Source of the DNA: a virus
DNA length: 26,604 bases
IMG/VR virus record: IMGVR_UViG_3300030102_002434
Coordinates: 1 to 26,604 of that record
Reading direction: 5' to 3' (one strand)
Under the pieces are notes generated by a model. That model was not told the DNA's origin. It made no database searches and saw only the letters and a list, made by a program, of their open reading frames with translations. Of this stretch, positions 16,060 through 23,036 are shown one piece after another. Positions within the stretch are counted from its first letter, which is position 1. The number at the start of each line of letters is the position of its first letter. The position numbers and the translations under genes were made by a program.

Positions 16060-17977
16060 TTAGGTCTACCACCTCACACACACCAGCCGTACACGCGAGT
16101 TCGCGGGAACCGGATGTGTTGTCTTCTTTTTCGTACTCCGAAAGAGCCGCCCAGTCAATATCTAAATTGCCGTAGGTGTACTGCCATTCCAAGTATTCAT
16201 CAGGTTCGATGTCCTGATATGGAGCCTGCTGATATGTATGATCCGAGTGAGGCAAGAAGGACACGCCTGATGCCACATCGAAATTGTCATACACCCACGA
16301 ACCCACGTCCATCCACTCGTGTTCCCTTACAGTGATGGTGACAGAGGGTTTGTGTTCACACCAGTGCATAGCATAGGTCTTCCACAACTCTAGCTGCTCT
16401 ACTGCTGACATATCATTGCGAGTAACGGCACCCTCGGGTGACTGCATGGCAAACGAAAATACAGTTGTGGAGTCGGGCTTCATCACACACGCTTCACTAT
16501 ACACCCCTTGCTCCTTGAGGAACTGTGTCAGGGGGTCTTTGTTATCTCCGCGAACTGTGCGGATGTAGTGATCGTTGTGTCGAGCGTGGATGCCACTAGC
16601 GGCGTCTACGAGTTGAGACACAGTGCCCGACGGCTTTACACAGGTGATGGCAGCGGACTGAGGGATTCCAAGCATCTGGGCAAACTGTAGATTCGTATCG
16701 ACGGCGACTTGTTTCATCTCTTCGAGCCAGCGAGGGGAATCGACGGTTTTGGATAAAATCGAGTGGTCCATAATACCAGTCAAGGAAACGCCCAATAAGC
16801 GTTCTTCTTCTGTGTTGTCTCGCCATATTTTCCTCAGATATTTAAATTCAGTTAGTGTGGACTGCAGGGTGCCCAGAATGGTTGCAAGGCGTACCTTGCG
16901 CTTCAAGGATTGCAGTGTGTCGCTTTCGCGCACGACCACCTCTGACAGGTTGCAAAACTGGTAGGGACGCAAGATTATTTCAGAGCAAGGGTTTGTGCCC
17001 CACATGTGACCCGTTTCACGGCGTCCGTTCCGAGCAACTTGTACGTCTGCAGCCTCGCGGTTGAAGATGCCACGCTCCCCGGACTTGGAATCGTATAGGG
17101 ATACCCACTCACGCATAAAGGTGCCTATCTCTGGTTTGCCTTTGTAAGCAACCGAGTTGTTAGCCAGCGCACGTTGACCCTCGTTCTCCCACCACGCACC
17201 CGACTTGGCATGTGCCATCTGATCGTCATTGAGGTTCGACAGGGAGATCAAAGCAGAGCGACGGACGCCGCCAACAACGACAATCTCACCGATCTTACAC
17301 ATCAAGTCGTGACACTCAATCGGAAACAGCTTGCGTCCCTGCGCCTTGCGAAACAGGGCAACAGTGAAATGGAACAGATCGTCGAGAGGTCCGGGACCAG
17401 ATGCCCTGCCACCCATGGTCTTGAGACGCGCACCAGAAGGCCGTACCTGCGACAAGTCCCACTTCGGAACTTGACCCACATACAACAACCCAATCAGTTC
17501 GCGCAACGACTTGGCCCATCCGGGCTTTGAGTCGCCCACCTTGATAATGGTATCAGTTTCGTGCATCGCATCGCTAATGACAGGAAGCTTGTCTACATTC
17601 TCACGCTCAACAGAGAAGCCAACACCTGTACCACACATCAAAATGTACATACATTCGTCGAATGAGCGTGGGCTATCCACAGGAATGTAGCTACAGTTGT
17701 AGCCGCAGATATTGTCCCGCTCCAAGGCAGAACCCGCAGTCATCATACCACGCATAGAAGGCATAATTTCTTGACCGATAATAGCTTGCTCAATATCAAA
17801 CATATCATCGTCGCTGAGGGTGAAGTTATGCTTTCTTTTAACGTGATCACGCATGAAGTTTGTGTATCGATAAACAGTCTCATCCCAGTTCTCACGGCGT
17901 TGCTCGGTGTCGAGCCAACGGGCGTAGCGGGACTTGTGGATGAATTGTTGATAGGGTGTGGGCAACATATTATTCAT
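16049..17977 (-). CDS. nrdJ: Class II (adenosylcobalamin-dependent) ribonucleotide reductase
   Basis: A 642-residue enzyme that reduces ribonucleotides to deoxyribonucleotides for phage DNA synthesis, with vitamin B12 coenzyme as radical source. The active site is complete: NPCSE (N329, C331, E333) carries the thiyl-radical cysteine and catalytic Asn and Glu. C95 (NCSY) and C342 (11 residues after C331) are the likely reducing pair. The C-terminal CTAGVC supplies the shuttle cysteines C629 and C634. GTGVGFSVE and VKPSGTVSQL (substrate and phosphate region) are also present. The layout resembles the monomeric Lactobacillus-type enzyme (739 aa) but is shorter, and no R2 subunit or nrdG is nearby. 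The start is the ATG at 17977 after GAGGAGAAG, overlapping the DUF3310 gene by 8 bases; the TTG at 17992 lies upstream of that ribosome site and is rejected. Confidence 0.92.
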   Translation of the reverse strand: MNNMLPTPYQQFIHKSRYARWLDTEQRRENWDETVYRYTNFMRDHVKRKHNFTLSDDDMFDIEQAIIGQEIMPSMRGMMTAGSALERDNICGYNCSYIPVDSPRSFDECMYILMCGTGVGFSVERENVDKLPVISDAMHETDTIIKVGDSKPGWAKSLRELIGLLYVGQVPKWDLSQVRPSGARLKTMGGRASGPGPLDDLFHFTVALFRKAQGRKLFPIECHDLMCKIGEIVVVGGVRRSALISLSNLNDDQMAHAKSGAWWENEGQRALANNSVAYKGKPEIGTFMREWVSLYDSKSGERGIFNREAADVQVARNGRRETGHMWGTNPCSEIILRPYQFCNLSEVVVRESDTLQSLKRKVRLATILGTLQSTLTEFKYLRKIWRDNTEEERLLGVSLTGIMDHSILSKTVDSPRWLEEMKQVAVDTNLQFAQMLGIPQSAAITCVKPSGTVSQLVDAASGIHARHNDHYIRTVRGDNKDPLTQFLKEQGVYSEACVMKPDSTTVFSFAMQSPEGAVTRNDMSAVEQLELWKTYAMHWCEHKPSVTITVREHEWMDVGSWVYDNFDVASGVSFLPHSDHTYQQAPYQDIEPDEYLEWQYTYGNLDIDWAALSEYEKEDNTSGSRELACTAGVCEVVDLNAA

Positions 17978-18287
17978 GGTTCTTCTCCTCAATAAGTTTC
18001 TCTAAGTACCACTGTGCTTTCTTCAAGTCTTCGATACCATTTTTATAACGATACCGCCATAGGTACTTTACTATATTTCCCTGCAGGTAATACTCGTACC
18101 CGTCGCTTGTTGCAGCGCGGATAGCATCTATACATTCAATCCCTGCTTGATTGTAATGCGGTGGTGAGTTCACCATGTCGGGTTTGTTCGCATAAAATGT
18201 GTCTAGCATTTCTTCTTCTCTAGCCGTCCACTCTTCTGTTTTCATCTTCATGTACGCCTCGTGTCTCATCGAATCCGGACTGATCAT
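17970..18287 (-). CDS. DUF3310 protein, T7 gp1.7 nucleotide-kinase-like
   Basis: A 105-residue protein. Residues 37-100 hold the DUF3310 pattern: VNSPPHYNQAGIECIDAIRA, then GNIVKYLWRYRYKNGIEDLKKAQWYLEKLI. The same domain forms part of T7 gp1.7, reported as a nucleotide kinase acting on deoxynucleoside monophosphates. A role in dNTP supply fits its place between a MazG-like enzyme and the ribonucleotide reductase. Activity has not been shown for most DUF3310 proteins, so the enzyme name is tentative. The start ATG forms an ATGA overlap with the MazG gene's stop. Confidence 0.75.
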   Translation of the reverse strand: MISPDSMRHEAYMKMKTEEWTAREEEMLDTFYANKPDMVNSPPHYNQAGIECIDAIRAATSDGYEYYLQGNIVKYLWRYRYKNGIEDLKKAQWYLEKLIEEKNHE

Positions 18288-18619
18288 CTATCGTCGCCAT
18301 CGCCGTGCAGTTTTCCCATAGCCTTACGCGCTTGAAGTTTGTACACGTTCATCTCTGCGATTTGCTGTAAAGAGTAGCCTAGATCATCCGCAAGAGTAGC
18401 GCAATACCAAAGTACATCCCCGATCTCTTTTGCAATCTGGTGCCGATATTCCGCATCATCCCGCCCATCACGAATTATCTTCTTTACTTTGTCAGCAACT
18501 TCACCGGCCTCACCGGCAAGACCGAGAGCCGGATAAGTAATCTTCATACGCTCTGGATAGATGGCAAAGCCCCGTGCCTTCGTCTGATAGTTATTGAGGT
18601 TCCAGTTCTCTTTGATCAT
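18284..18619 (-). CDS. MazG-like nucleotide pyrophosphohydrolase
   Basis: A 111-residue protein of the all-alpha NTP pyrophosphatase superfamily. GLAGEAGEVADKVKK gives E37-x2-E40 and KEIGDVLWY gives E65-x2-D68, the metal-binding signature. The preceding N-terminal helix carries YQTKARGFAIYPE. These enzymes hydrolyse nucleoside triphosphates to monophosphates plus pyrophosphate. In phages they are proposed to clean or rebalance nucleotide pools or affect ppGpp levels, and which applies here is unknown. The single-domain length is like other phage MazG proteins and half that of E. coli MazG. It is translationally coupled on both sides by ATGA overlaps. Confidence 0.85.
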   Translation of the reverse strand: MIKENWNLNNYQTKARGFAIYPERMKITYPALGLAGEAGEVADKVKKIIRDGRDDAEYRHQIAKEIGDVLWYCATLADDLGYSLQQIAEMNVYKLQARKAMGKLHGDGDDR

Positions 18620-18963
18620 TGTGTCTTTCCAAAGTTTATTTTAACAATATTGGTGTTCGGATCGTGGGTCACATCTGGTGAGGATTCGGTTTCCTCAATC
18701 ATAGCTTGTTTTGTGGCCTCGAACTGCAATCTAGCTATGCCCGCCTGCATAACACGGTCAAAGTCTGATTCCATGAGTTCAACAATTCCGGACAATATCA
18801 CCGTGCCTGCGGGGACGTACTCCTCGTCCCCATCGTCATCTGTGGTATCGTACGCCGTCATTGTTACATGCTCTTCGTCGCTGCCCTGTTTGAAAATTAA
18901 GTACCACCTATCTTTGAGAAGACTGGCACGTTCCAAGGTGCTTTGAATTTCGTTATCATCCAT
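18616..18963 (-). CDS. Hypothetical acidic protein (115 aa)
   Basis: Not recognised. It begins MDDNEIQSTLERASLLKDRW, then a strand (YLIFKQGSDEEHVTMTAYDT), a very acidic loop (DDDGDEE), a helix (residues about 60-95) and a short basic NIVKINFGKTQ end. The acidic loop may mimic nucleic acid or bind metal, but no motif supports either. The ATG at 18963 follows AGAGGAG and overlaps the endonuclease I gene by 8 bases. Upstream in-frame codons lie inside that gene and are rejected. The stop overlaps the MazG start (ATGA). Confidence 0.6.
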   Translation of the reverse strand: MDDNEIQSTLERASLLKDRWYLIFKQGSDEEHVTMTAYDTTDDDGDEEYVPAGTVILSGIVELMESDFDRVMQAGIARLQFEATKQAMIEETESSPDVTHDPNTNIVKINFGKTQ

Positions 18964-19327
18964 GTGTACACCACTCCTCTGGTATCGATCCCTCGGCCCA
19001 CTTAAAACCGTGCTTTGTAGCCCAGTCACCGTATGTGGTTTTGGAACCCTTGTAAATCCGGTTCGAGGCGCGGACAAATACAAATCGAATGTCCATGTCA
19101 GGATTTTGTTCCTTGACTAGCAACATCTTTACCCTGTCGCCCTTGTCGAGATGACCCTTAGTCTCAACATACACGTTCGTTTCCGGGAAATAAAAGTCCG
19201 GAGTGTAAGTTCGCGGCTTGGGTATGTAAACAATCCGTTCTTTTTCGTACTCAAATGTGATACCCCGCTCCACAAGTTTGCGGGCGACGTTGGATTCAAA
19301 TTGTGATCTGAAACGTATTTTTCTCAT
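18956..19327 (-). CDS. Endonuclease I, T7 gp3-like Holliday-junction resolvase
   Basis: A 123-residue protein that follows T7 gp3 closely through its catalytic core: FRSQFES, TFEYE, YTPDFYFP, VETKGHLDKGDRVKMLLVKE, IRFVFVRA, YKGSKTTYGDWATKHGFKWA and a final IPEEW. The four T7 catalytic residues E20, D55, E65 and K67 correspond to E11, D44, E55 and K57. In T7 this dimeric enzyme resolves branched DNA and degrades host DNA. T7 gp3 is 149 aa, and the C-terminal basic tail is missing here. The start chosen at 19327 overlaps the previous stop (TAATG). An open frame to 19450 exists but lies wholly inside the upstream gene and lacks family similarity. Confidence 0.9.
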   Translation of the reverse strand: MRKIRFRSQFESNVARKLVERGITFEYEKERIVYIPKPRTYTPDFYFPETNVYVETKGHLDKGDRVKMLLVKEQNPDMDIRFVFVRASNRIYKGSKTTYGDWATKHGFKWAEGSIPEEWCTHG

Positions 19328-19719
19328 TATCCTTGAAGCGGAAACGCCCCCTTTATTAAGTTTAGCCGCTTTAGCAGATACTGTTCTACTTTTGGGGTAA
19401 ACTTTCTTAAACGTGATAGTTCCTCGTTTAATGGGATCGTCGGTAAACATATAGCTGTGCCCATCCTTAAATGTTGATTGATCTGTTGAAACTCTTCTTC
19501 GATGCGAACAATATCCCGCACCTCTGTTTCCGAGGTGAGGTAGCCTGAGTCCGAATAATTGTCACGCAAAGTTAAAGGCAGCGAACCCTCAAGGTTTCGT
19601 ACCTTGACTAAGGCGGGTTCGCCGCCTTTACTTTCATGGCTATCGATGTATACGTGTCGAAGCTGCGGGTTCAGGCCCAGCAACTTGAGGTCGTACCCAC
19701 TGGTGTACAAGATAGGCAT
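19327..19719 (-). CDS. Hypothetical protein (130 aa)
   Basis: Not recognised. Predicted mixed alpha/beta: YTSGYDLKLLGL and LRHVYIDSHESKGGEPALVK look like strands and loops, followed by helices (VRDIVRIEEEFQQINQHLRM, and SRLRKFTPKVEQYLLKRLNL). It is moderately basic at the C-terminus. The ATG follows GAAGGAA and lies 1 base beyond the exonuclease stop. Its stop overlaps the endonuclease I start, so the two are coupled, and its function may relate to DNA processing. No conserved catalytic residues can be named. Confidence 0.55.
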   Translation of the reverse strand: MPILYTSGYDLKLLGLNPQLRHVYIDSHESKGGEPALVKVRNLEGSLPLTLRDNYSDSGYLTSETEVRDIVRIEEEFQQINQHLRMGTAICLPTIPLNEELSRLRKFTPKVEQYLLKRLNLIKGAFPLQG

Positions 19720-19720
19720 A

Positions 19721-20599
19721 TCATAGTTCCTTCTTTACCAGCTTTGTGTACCACGTCATTGGCGGGTTCTTGGCTTTTGATGTAATCTTTGGGTGATACT
19801 CTGCATTTTTCCAGCAATGTTCCTTGAACGAGCAGAAAGTACAAGTCTTCGGCATGAGCCGATTGCCTGTCTCAATCTTTTCGCCCTTGATAGTGTACAC
19901 TTCCGGTACAGATGTAAACGGCACCTTGAACTTGGCGTCGGTTACAATAGCACGAACCCGACGATTAGCCTCTTCGAGATACGCCTTGCGATCTTCTTCT
20001 TGATCGTCCGGTGCCTCTACAAAATCCCACTCACCGCTCGACTTGTTGATAGCAATCCAGCCGCCGAAGGGTAAGCCTTTGGACTCAGAGTACAGGAACC
20101 CCTGCATTATGTAGCCAAACGGATCGTCTTCCTTGATAGAGTCGTAGCCGCCCCGTCCTGAGAACTTGTTTTCAAAAGACCACGGGCTTGTGGACTTGAT
20201 GTCCCACACCTTGTCGTCGATGATGACATCCAAGGTTCCATTGACAGTCTGCCCATCAAGTTCGAGGGAACATTGACTCTGTTCTTGCTCAACATTGATG
20301 CCTGCGGCCTTCATAATCAAGACTGCCGCAGCCTCTACAAGGTCACCCATGAGAAAACGTACAACATCGTTGTACGCAACATCTTGCTTGTGACCCTGCT
20401 TTTCTAGCTGCTGTTGACACAGCGGACGCCCAATACCAGACATCCGGATTCGGTAATCCGAGTTCCGGCTGAACTGCTTGCGTATCGCTGCTTTACAGTC
20501 TTCCCCAAACGCCTCAATGAGGTCGTCGAGACGAGAGGAGTCTATCTCCCCTCGCCCCGCCTTTTGAAGGAAGTCCTGAACTTCCAAGAGATGAAGCAT
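19721..20599 (-). CDS. Cas4/RecB-like PD-(D/E)XK exonuclease with Fe-S cluster motif
   Basis: A 292-residue protein. RecB-type nuclease motifs appear in order: E90 (GDLVEAA), D124 (GTLDVII), D133-x-K135 (VWDIKST) and Q166-x3-Y170 (QGFLY). Four cysteines sit where Cas4 and AddB nucleases bind a 4Fe-4S cluster: C61 (RPLCQQQ) and C253, C256 and C262 (CTFCSFKEHC). Such enzymes degrade DNA from ends, often 5' to 3', and in phages act in recombination or host-DNA recycling. It has no Cas neighbours, so adaptation into CRISPR arrays is not implied. It takes the place a T7 gp6-type exonuclease would fill. The start overlaps the preceding stop (TGATG). Confidence 0.85.
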   Translation of the reverse strand: MLHLLEVQDFLQKAGRGEIDSSRLDDLIEAFGEDCKAAIRKQFSRNSDYRIRMSGIGRPLCQQQLEKQGHKQDVAYNDVVRFLMGDLVEAAAVLIMKAAGINVEQEQSQCSLELDGQTVNGTLDVIIDDKVWDIKSTSPWSFENKFSGRGGYDSIKEDDPFGYIMQGFLYSESKGLPFGGWIAINKSSGEWDFVEAPDDQEEDRKAYLEEANRRVRAIVTDAKFKVPFTSVPEVYTIKGEKIETGNRLMPKTCTFCSFKEHCWKNAEYHPKITSKAKNPPMTWYTKLVKKEL

Positions 20600-21453
20600 C
20601 AGCTTGCAAAACGCTGTGCAAGGTCAATGTCGTCATCGCTAGCGGCCATCTTCACAGACGCCTTGTACTCGGACATAACAGAGTCGTTATGGCCTTTTAC
20701 AGTCTCTGCAAACTGCTTGATCAGTTCCTTGTCCGTATCCGTGATAGATACCTCCTTGACCAAGGACAGCTTCGGAGTCCAGTAGATCACACCGCCATTC
20801 TTCTGCTTTTCGGTAGACAGTTCGATGACCGCCTTTTGCATAAGAATCTTGCGACGAGTGAGTTGATTGTCGATGAACTCACGCACAGGACGGAAACCAG
20901 ACCGCTTGAAGTACGCCATGAACGGGACCGACTCCAGTGGAGTAGGCGCACCGCTTGCGTCAGCGGCGTCCGGAGCATCGATAACACCGTAGATCACTTG
21001 ATTACAGCTAACAGACTTACTTAGGATCACACGCGGATCGTCTGAGGCAAGCTGGTCTTCTTCAGAGCGGGTCAAGCGGCCACACTTGTTACCACCTGCC
21101 GAGTCCGGAAACTCGCCAGACAAGCTAGTGCGCTGCACAGACTTACAGGAAAACTTTTGCTCTTCCTGATCCCACACAGACCACTCGTAGGTCCGCATCA
21201 AGGGGCGGATTTGAACAGAGTCAGCGTACACGGGGCCGGAGCCATTCCAAATACGCCACGCGCCACGCTTGAGCGTGATGCCGTCGTCGTTCTCTGCTTC
21301 ATAGTTGATGGTTAGGCGGGGCAAGCCCACACGCGGAGTGGAATCCACGTCAGCCTGTCCCGACATTTTCATCAGGGTTTCTTCATCGCCCGCGTCAAAG
21401 GCAGTTACAAAGTTATTTAGTTCGTCGTTCATAGTTTGAAGTTCTGTACCCAT
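20599..21453 (-). CDS. Replication-module protein, possible ssDNA-binding protein (284 aa)
   Basis: Not confidently recognised. Residues 42-110 are strand-rich with aromatic positions (RLTINYE, GAWRIWNGSGPVYAD, RTYEWSVWD). A Cys-containing middle region follows (FSCKSV, NKCGRL, VSCNQVIYGVID), then a second beta region (PFMAYFKRSGFRP, GGVIYWTPKLSLVKEV). The tail is acidic, ending DDDIDLAQRFAS. A beta-rich body with an acidic tail containing a late Phe, lying between the polymerase and an exonuclease, suggests an ssDNA-binding protein analogous to T7 gp2.5, but no OB-fold signature can be proved by eye. It has its own strong promoter upstream and the ATG follows TGAGGAC. The stop overlaps the exonuclease start (TGATG). 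Confidence 0.5.
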   Translation of the reverse strand: MGTELQTMNDELNNFVTAFDAGDEETLMKMSGQADVDSTPRVGLPRLTINYEAENDDGITLKRGAWRIWNGSGPVYADSVQIRPLMRTYEWSVWDQEEQKFSCKSVQRTSLSGEFPDSAGGNKCGRLTRSEEDQLASDDPRVILSKSVSCNQVIYGVIDAPDAADASGAPTPLESVPFMAYFKRSGFRPVREFIDNQLTRRKILMQKAVIELSTEKQKNGGVIYWTPKLSLVKEVSITDTDKELIKQFAETVKGHNDSVMSEYKASVKMAASDDDIDLAQRFAS

Positions 21454-21487
21454 GGTGTCCTCACTATTGGGTGTTGAAGGTAGAAGT

Positions 21488-21517
21488 ATTATACCGTTAA
21501 TACCTCTTCTAAGTCAA
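21488..21517 (-). promoter_or_regulatory. Near-consensus sigma70 promoter overlapping polymerase gene end
   Basis: Read on the minus strand: TTGACT at 21517-21512, an 18-base spacer, then TATAAT at 21493-21488. The polymerase stop codon TAA (21491-21489) lies inside the -10 hexamer. The next gene's ATG is at 21453 with its ribosome site in between, giving a leader of about 30 bases. It would drive the 284-aa gene and the genes beyond it. Confidence 0.75.
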
Positions 21518-23036
21518 GCCAGTTTTTTCCCATTTTTAATTCTATTCCTACGGGCATGTCGTAACGCACATTGTAACGACGTTCTGTCTCTTGTGGAATC
21601 GCTAACATACTGGCTGCCATGATGTCAATGCACTTTTTTTCCTCACCCGGAAACACGTCCATGACAATCGAATCGTGTACCGTGTTGCAGATGACAGACT
21701 GTAACCCACTGTCTTTTAATAATTTATGGAGCATCACCAAAGCGATGGGTAGAAGATCGGCGGTGGCAAACCCCTGCACGGGATAGTTGCAGATAGCTGT
21801 CCGGTTTGTGGCGGTTCCCCACTCGGTCCAGCGGGTTCCCGGGAAACAATACTGTCTCCCAGACGGCAACTTAATGTGACTTTTGGTTACGGCATCCCGC
21901 TGTAAAAGTTCGTGCCAGTCACTCACACCGCTATACTTTTGCTTGAACGCGCGGTAGTACCGCTTCTGATCTTCGGTACCGCTAACACCCCCATACAAAG
22001 GCTTGAAGGTGTGTGCCTTGGCCTCTTGGCGTGTACAGCCAATGATGTTGGCCGTATAGCTATGCACATCAGTCCCGGCATCCACATCGTTTCGTATCCC
22101 CGCATCCTTTGCAAGGAACCCGGCAACGCGAAATTCTAGCTGGGCGTAGTCACCCTCAAGGATCGAACCACCCTCGAACCTGCTTTCGACAGCACGGCGG
22201 ATAATAAAGGTTGAGCCGCGTGGCATATTCTGGAAGTTGGGGTTGCGAGACGATAGGCGTCCCGTGGCTGTTACACACTGTTGATACTCTGTGTGGATGA
22301 AACCATCCGAATCCATGTTGTTCTCCATGCCCTCGACAAAAGACCGCAGGTAAGTTCGCACAGCAGAATATCGAACGTACGCCTCTGCAAACTCCCGGGC
22401 GTCACCGCGCAAGTCTGTCATCATTTCTTCGAGTGTGGATTTGTCAGTCTTGAAGCCACCCGAGGCCGTATCAAACGTGTCGCGAGGAACGAGTTTGAAC
22501 CCGGCAACTTCCCCGGTGCTTTTGTAAAGGACGCCGGAGCCGCCACAGGTCTTACAGATACGAACAGCCTTACCGGGGGTACCATCCTTGCGAGGTGGCG
22601 TGTAGCGGCCCCTCCCAGCGCAATCTGGGCACTGTTCACCGGTAGTCTTGTATAGGATTGTGGTCTCGTTCAAGATGTGCCGTTTGAACTCACCCTTCGC
22701 CATCCGGGTCCGCTGCTTGGGCTTCTTTGTTGCGCCGCGAATCTCGTGACCCAGATTGAAGATGGCGGCCCACCGCTTCTTGTCTTTGATCGCGCACGAA
22801 TAGAATAGGCGTGACCTGTCGTCAGGGCTGTCGAGGTTGACCGGCGTATCACCAACGGCGTTCGCGGCTAGCTCCTGTAGGCGTCGTTCCAAGGTGAAGA
22901 GTTCGTTTTCGTATTCTTTTCGGATGTCAGCGAGAGTGTCGCGATTGATCTTGATGCCGTTACGTTCGATATCTGCGAGTGCGTCGGTGACCTCAAGCGA
23001 CAGACGCAAAGTGGGCAAGAGTGCCTGATTGTTCAT
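21489..23036 (-). CDS. Family A DNA polymerase, polymerase domain with DnaJ-type zinc finger
   Basis: A 515-residue replicative polymerase without its own exonuclease domain. Motif A is GDYAQLEFR (D296), motif B is RQEAKAHTFKPLYGG (R336, K340, F344, Y348) and motif C is VHDSIVMD (D455). F344 stands at the E. coli Phe762 position, where T7 has Tyr. Residues about 82-190 are an insertion between the NLDSPDDRSRLFYS thumb segment and the KTDKSTLEEM segment. It holds a two-repeat DnaJ-like finger: CPDCAGRG (C136, C139) and CKTCGGSG (C161, C164). A polymerase with a partial DnaJ domain was described for phage HMO-2011. The ATG at 23036 follows GAGGA at 8 bases; in-frame codons up to 23081 lack a ribosome site. 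It overlaps the exonuclease gene by 44 bases in another frame. Confidence 0.92.
   Translation of the reverse strand: MNNQALLPTLRLSLEVTDALADIERNGIKINRDTLADIRKEYENELFTLERRLQELAANAVGDTPVNLDSPDDRSRLFYSCAIKDKKRWAAIFNLGHEIRGATKKPKQRTRMAKGEFKRHILNETTILYKTTGEQCPDCAGRGRYTPPRKDGTPGKAVRICKTCGGSGVLYKSTGEVAGFKLVPRDTFDTASGGFKTDKSTLEEMMTDLRGDAREFAEAYVRYSAVRTYLRSFVEGMENNMDSDGFIHTEYQQCVTATGRLSSRNPNFQNMPRGSTFIIRRAVESRFEGGSILEGDYAQLEFRVAGFLAKDAGIRNDVDAGTDVHSYTANIIGCTRQEAKAHTFKPLYGGVSGTEDQKRYYRAFKQKYSGVSDWHELLQRDAVTKSHIKLPSGRQYCFPGTRWTEWGTATNRTAICNYPVQGFATADLLPIALVMLHKLLKDSGLQSVICNTVHDSIVMDVFPGEEKKCIDIMAASMLAIPQETERRYNVRYDMPVGIELKMGKNWLDLEEVLTV
22533..22631 (-). other. DnaJ-type zinc-finger segment in the polymerase
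   Basis: Encodes polymerase residues 136-168, with two C-x2-C-x-G-x-G repeats separated by 21 residues, enough for one zinc site. DnaJ proper has four such repeats. The finger is bracketed by similar segments, ILYKTTGE before and VLYKSTGE after, that also match at DNA level. Confidence 0.85.

Noticed and set aside
17978-17992. Upstream TTG start for the ribonucleotide reductase
   Set aside because: It lies upstream of the GAGGAGAAG ribosome site that serves the ATG at 17977.
19328-19450. N-terminal extension of endonuclease I
   Set aside because: It lies entirely inside the upstream gene in another frame and lacks similarity to T7 gp3, whose core begins at the chosen start.
19721-20599. CRISPR adaptation role for the Cas4-like nuclease
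   Set aside because: There are no cas1/cas2 genes or arrays in the window; phage recombination or DNA recycling is the simpler reading.
22993-23036. Programmed frameshift as the main explanation for the split polymerase
   Set aside because: No recognisable slippery site or stimulatory stop codon at the overlap, and an independent ATG with a ribosome site is present; kept only as an alternative.
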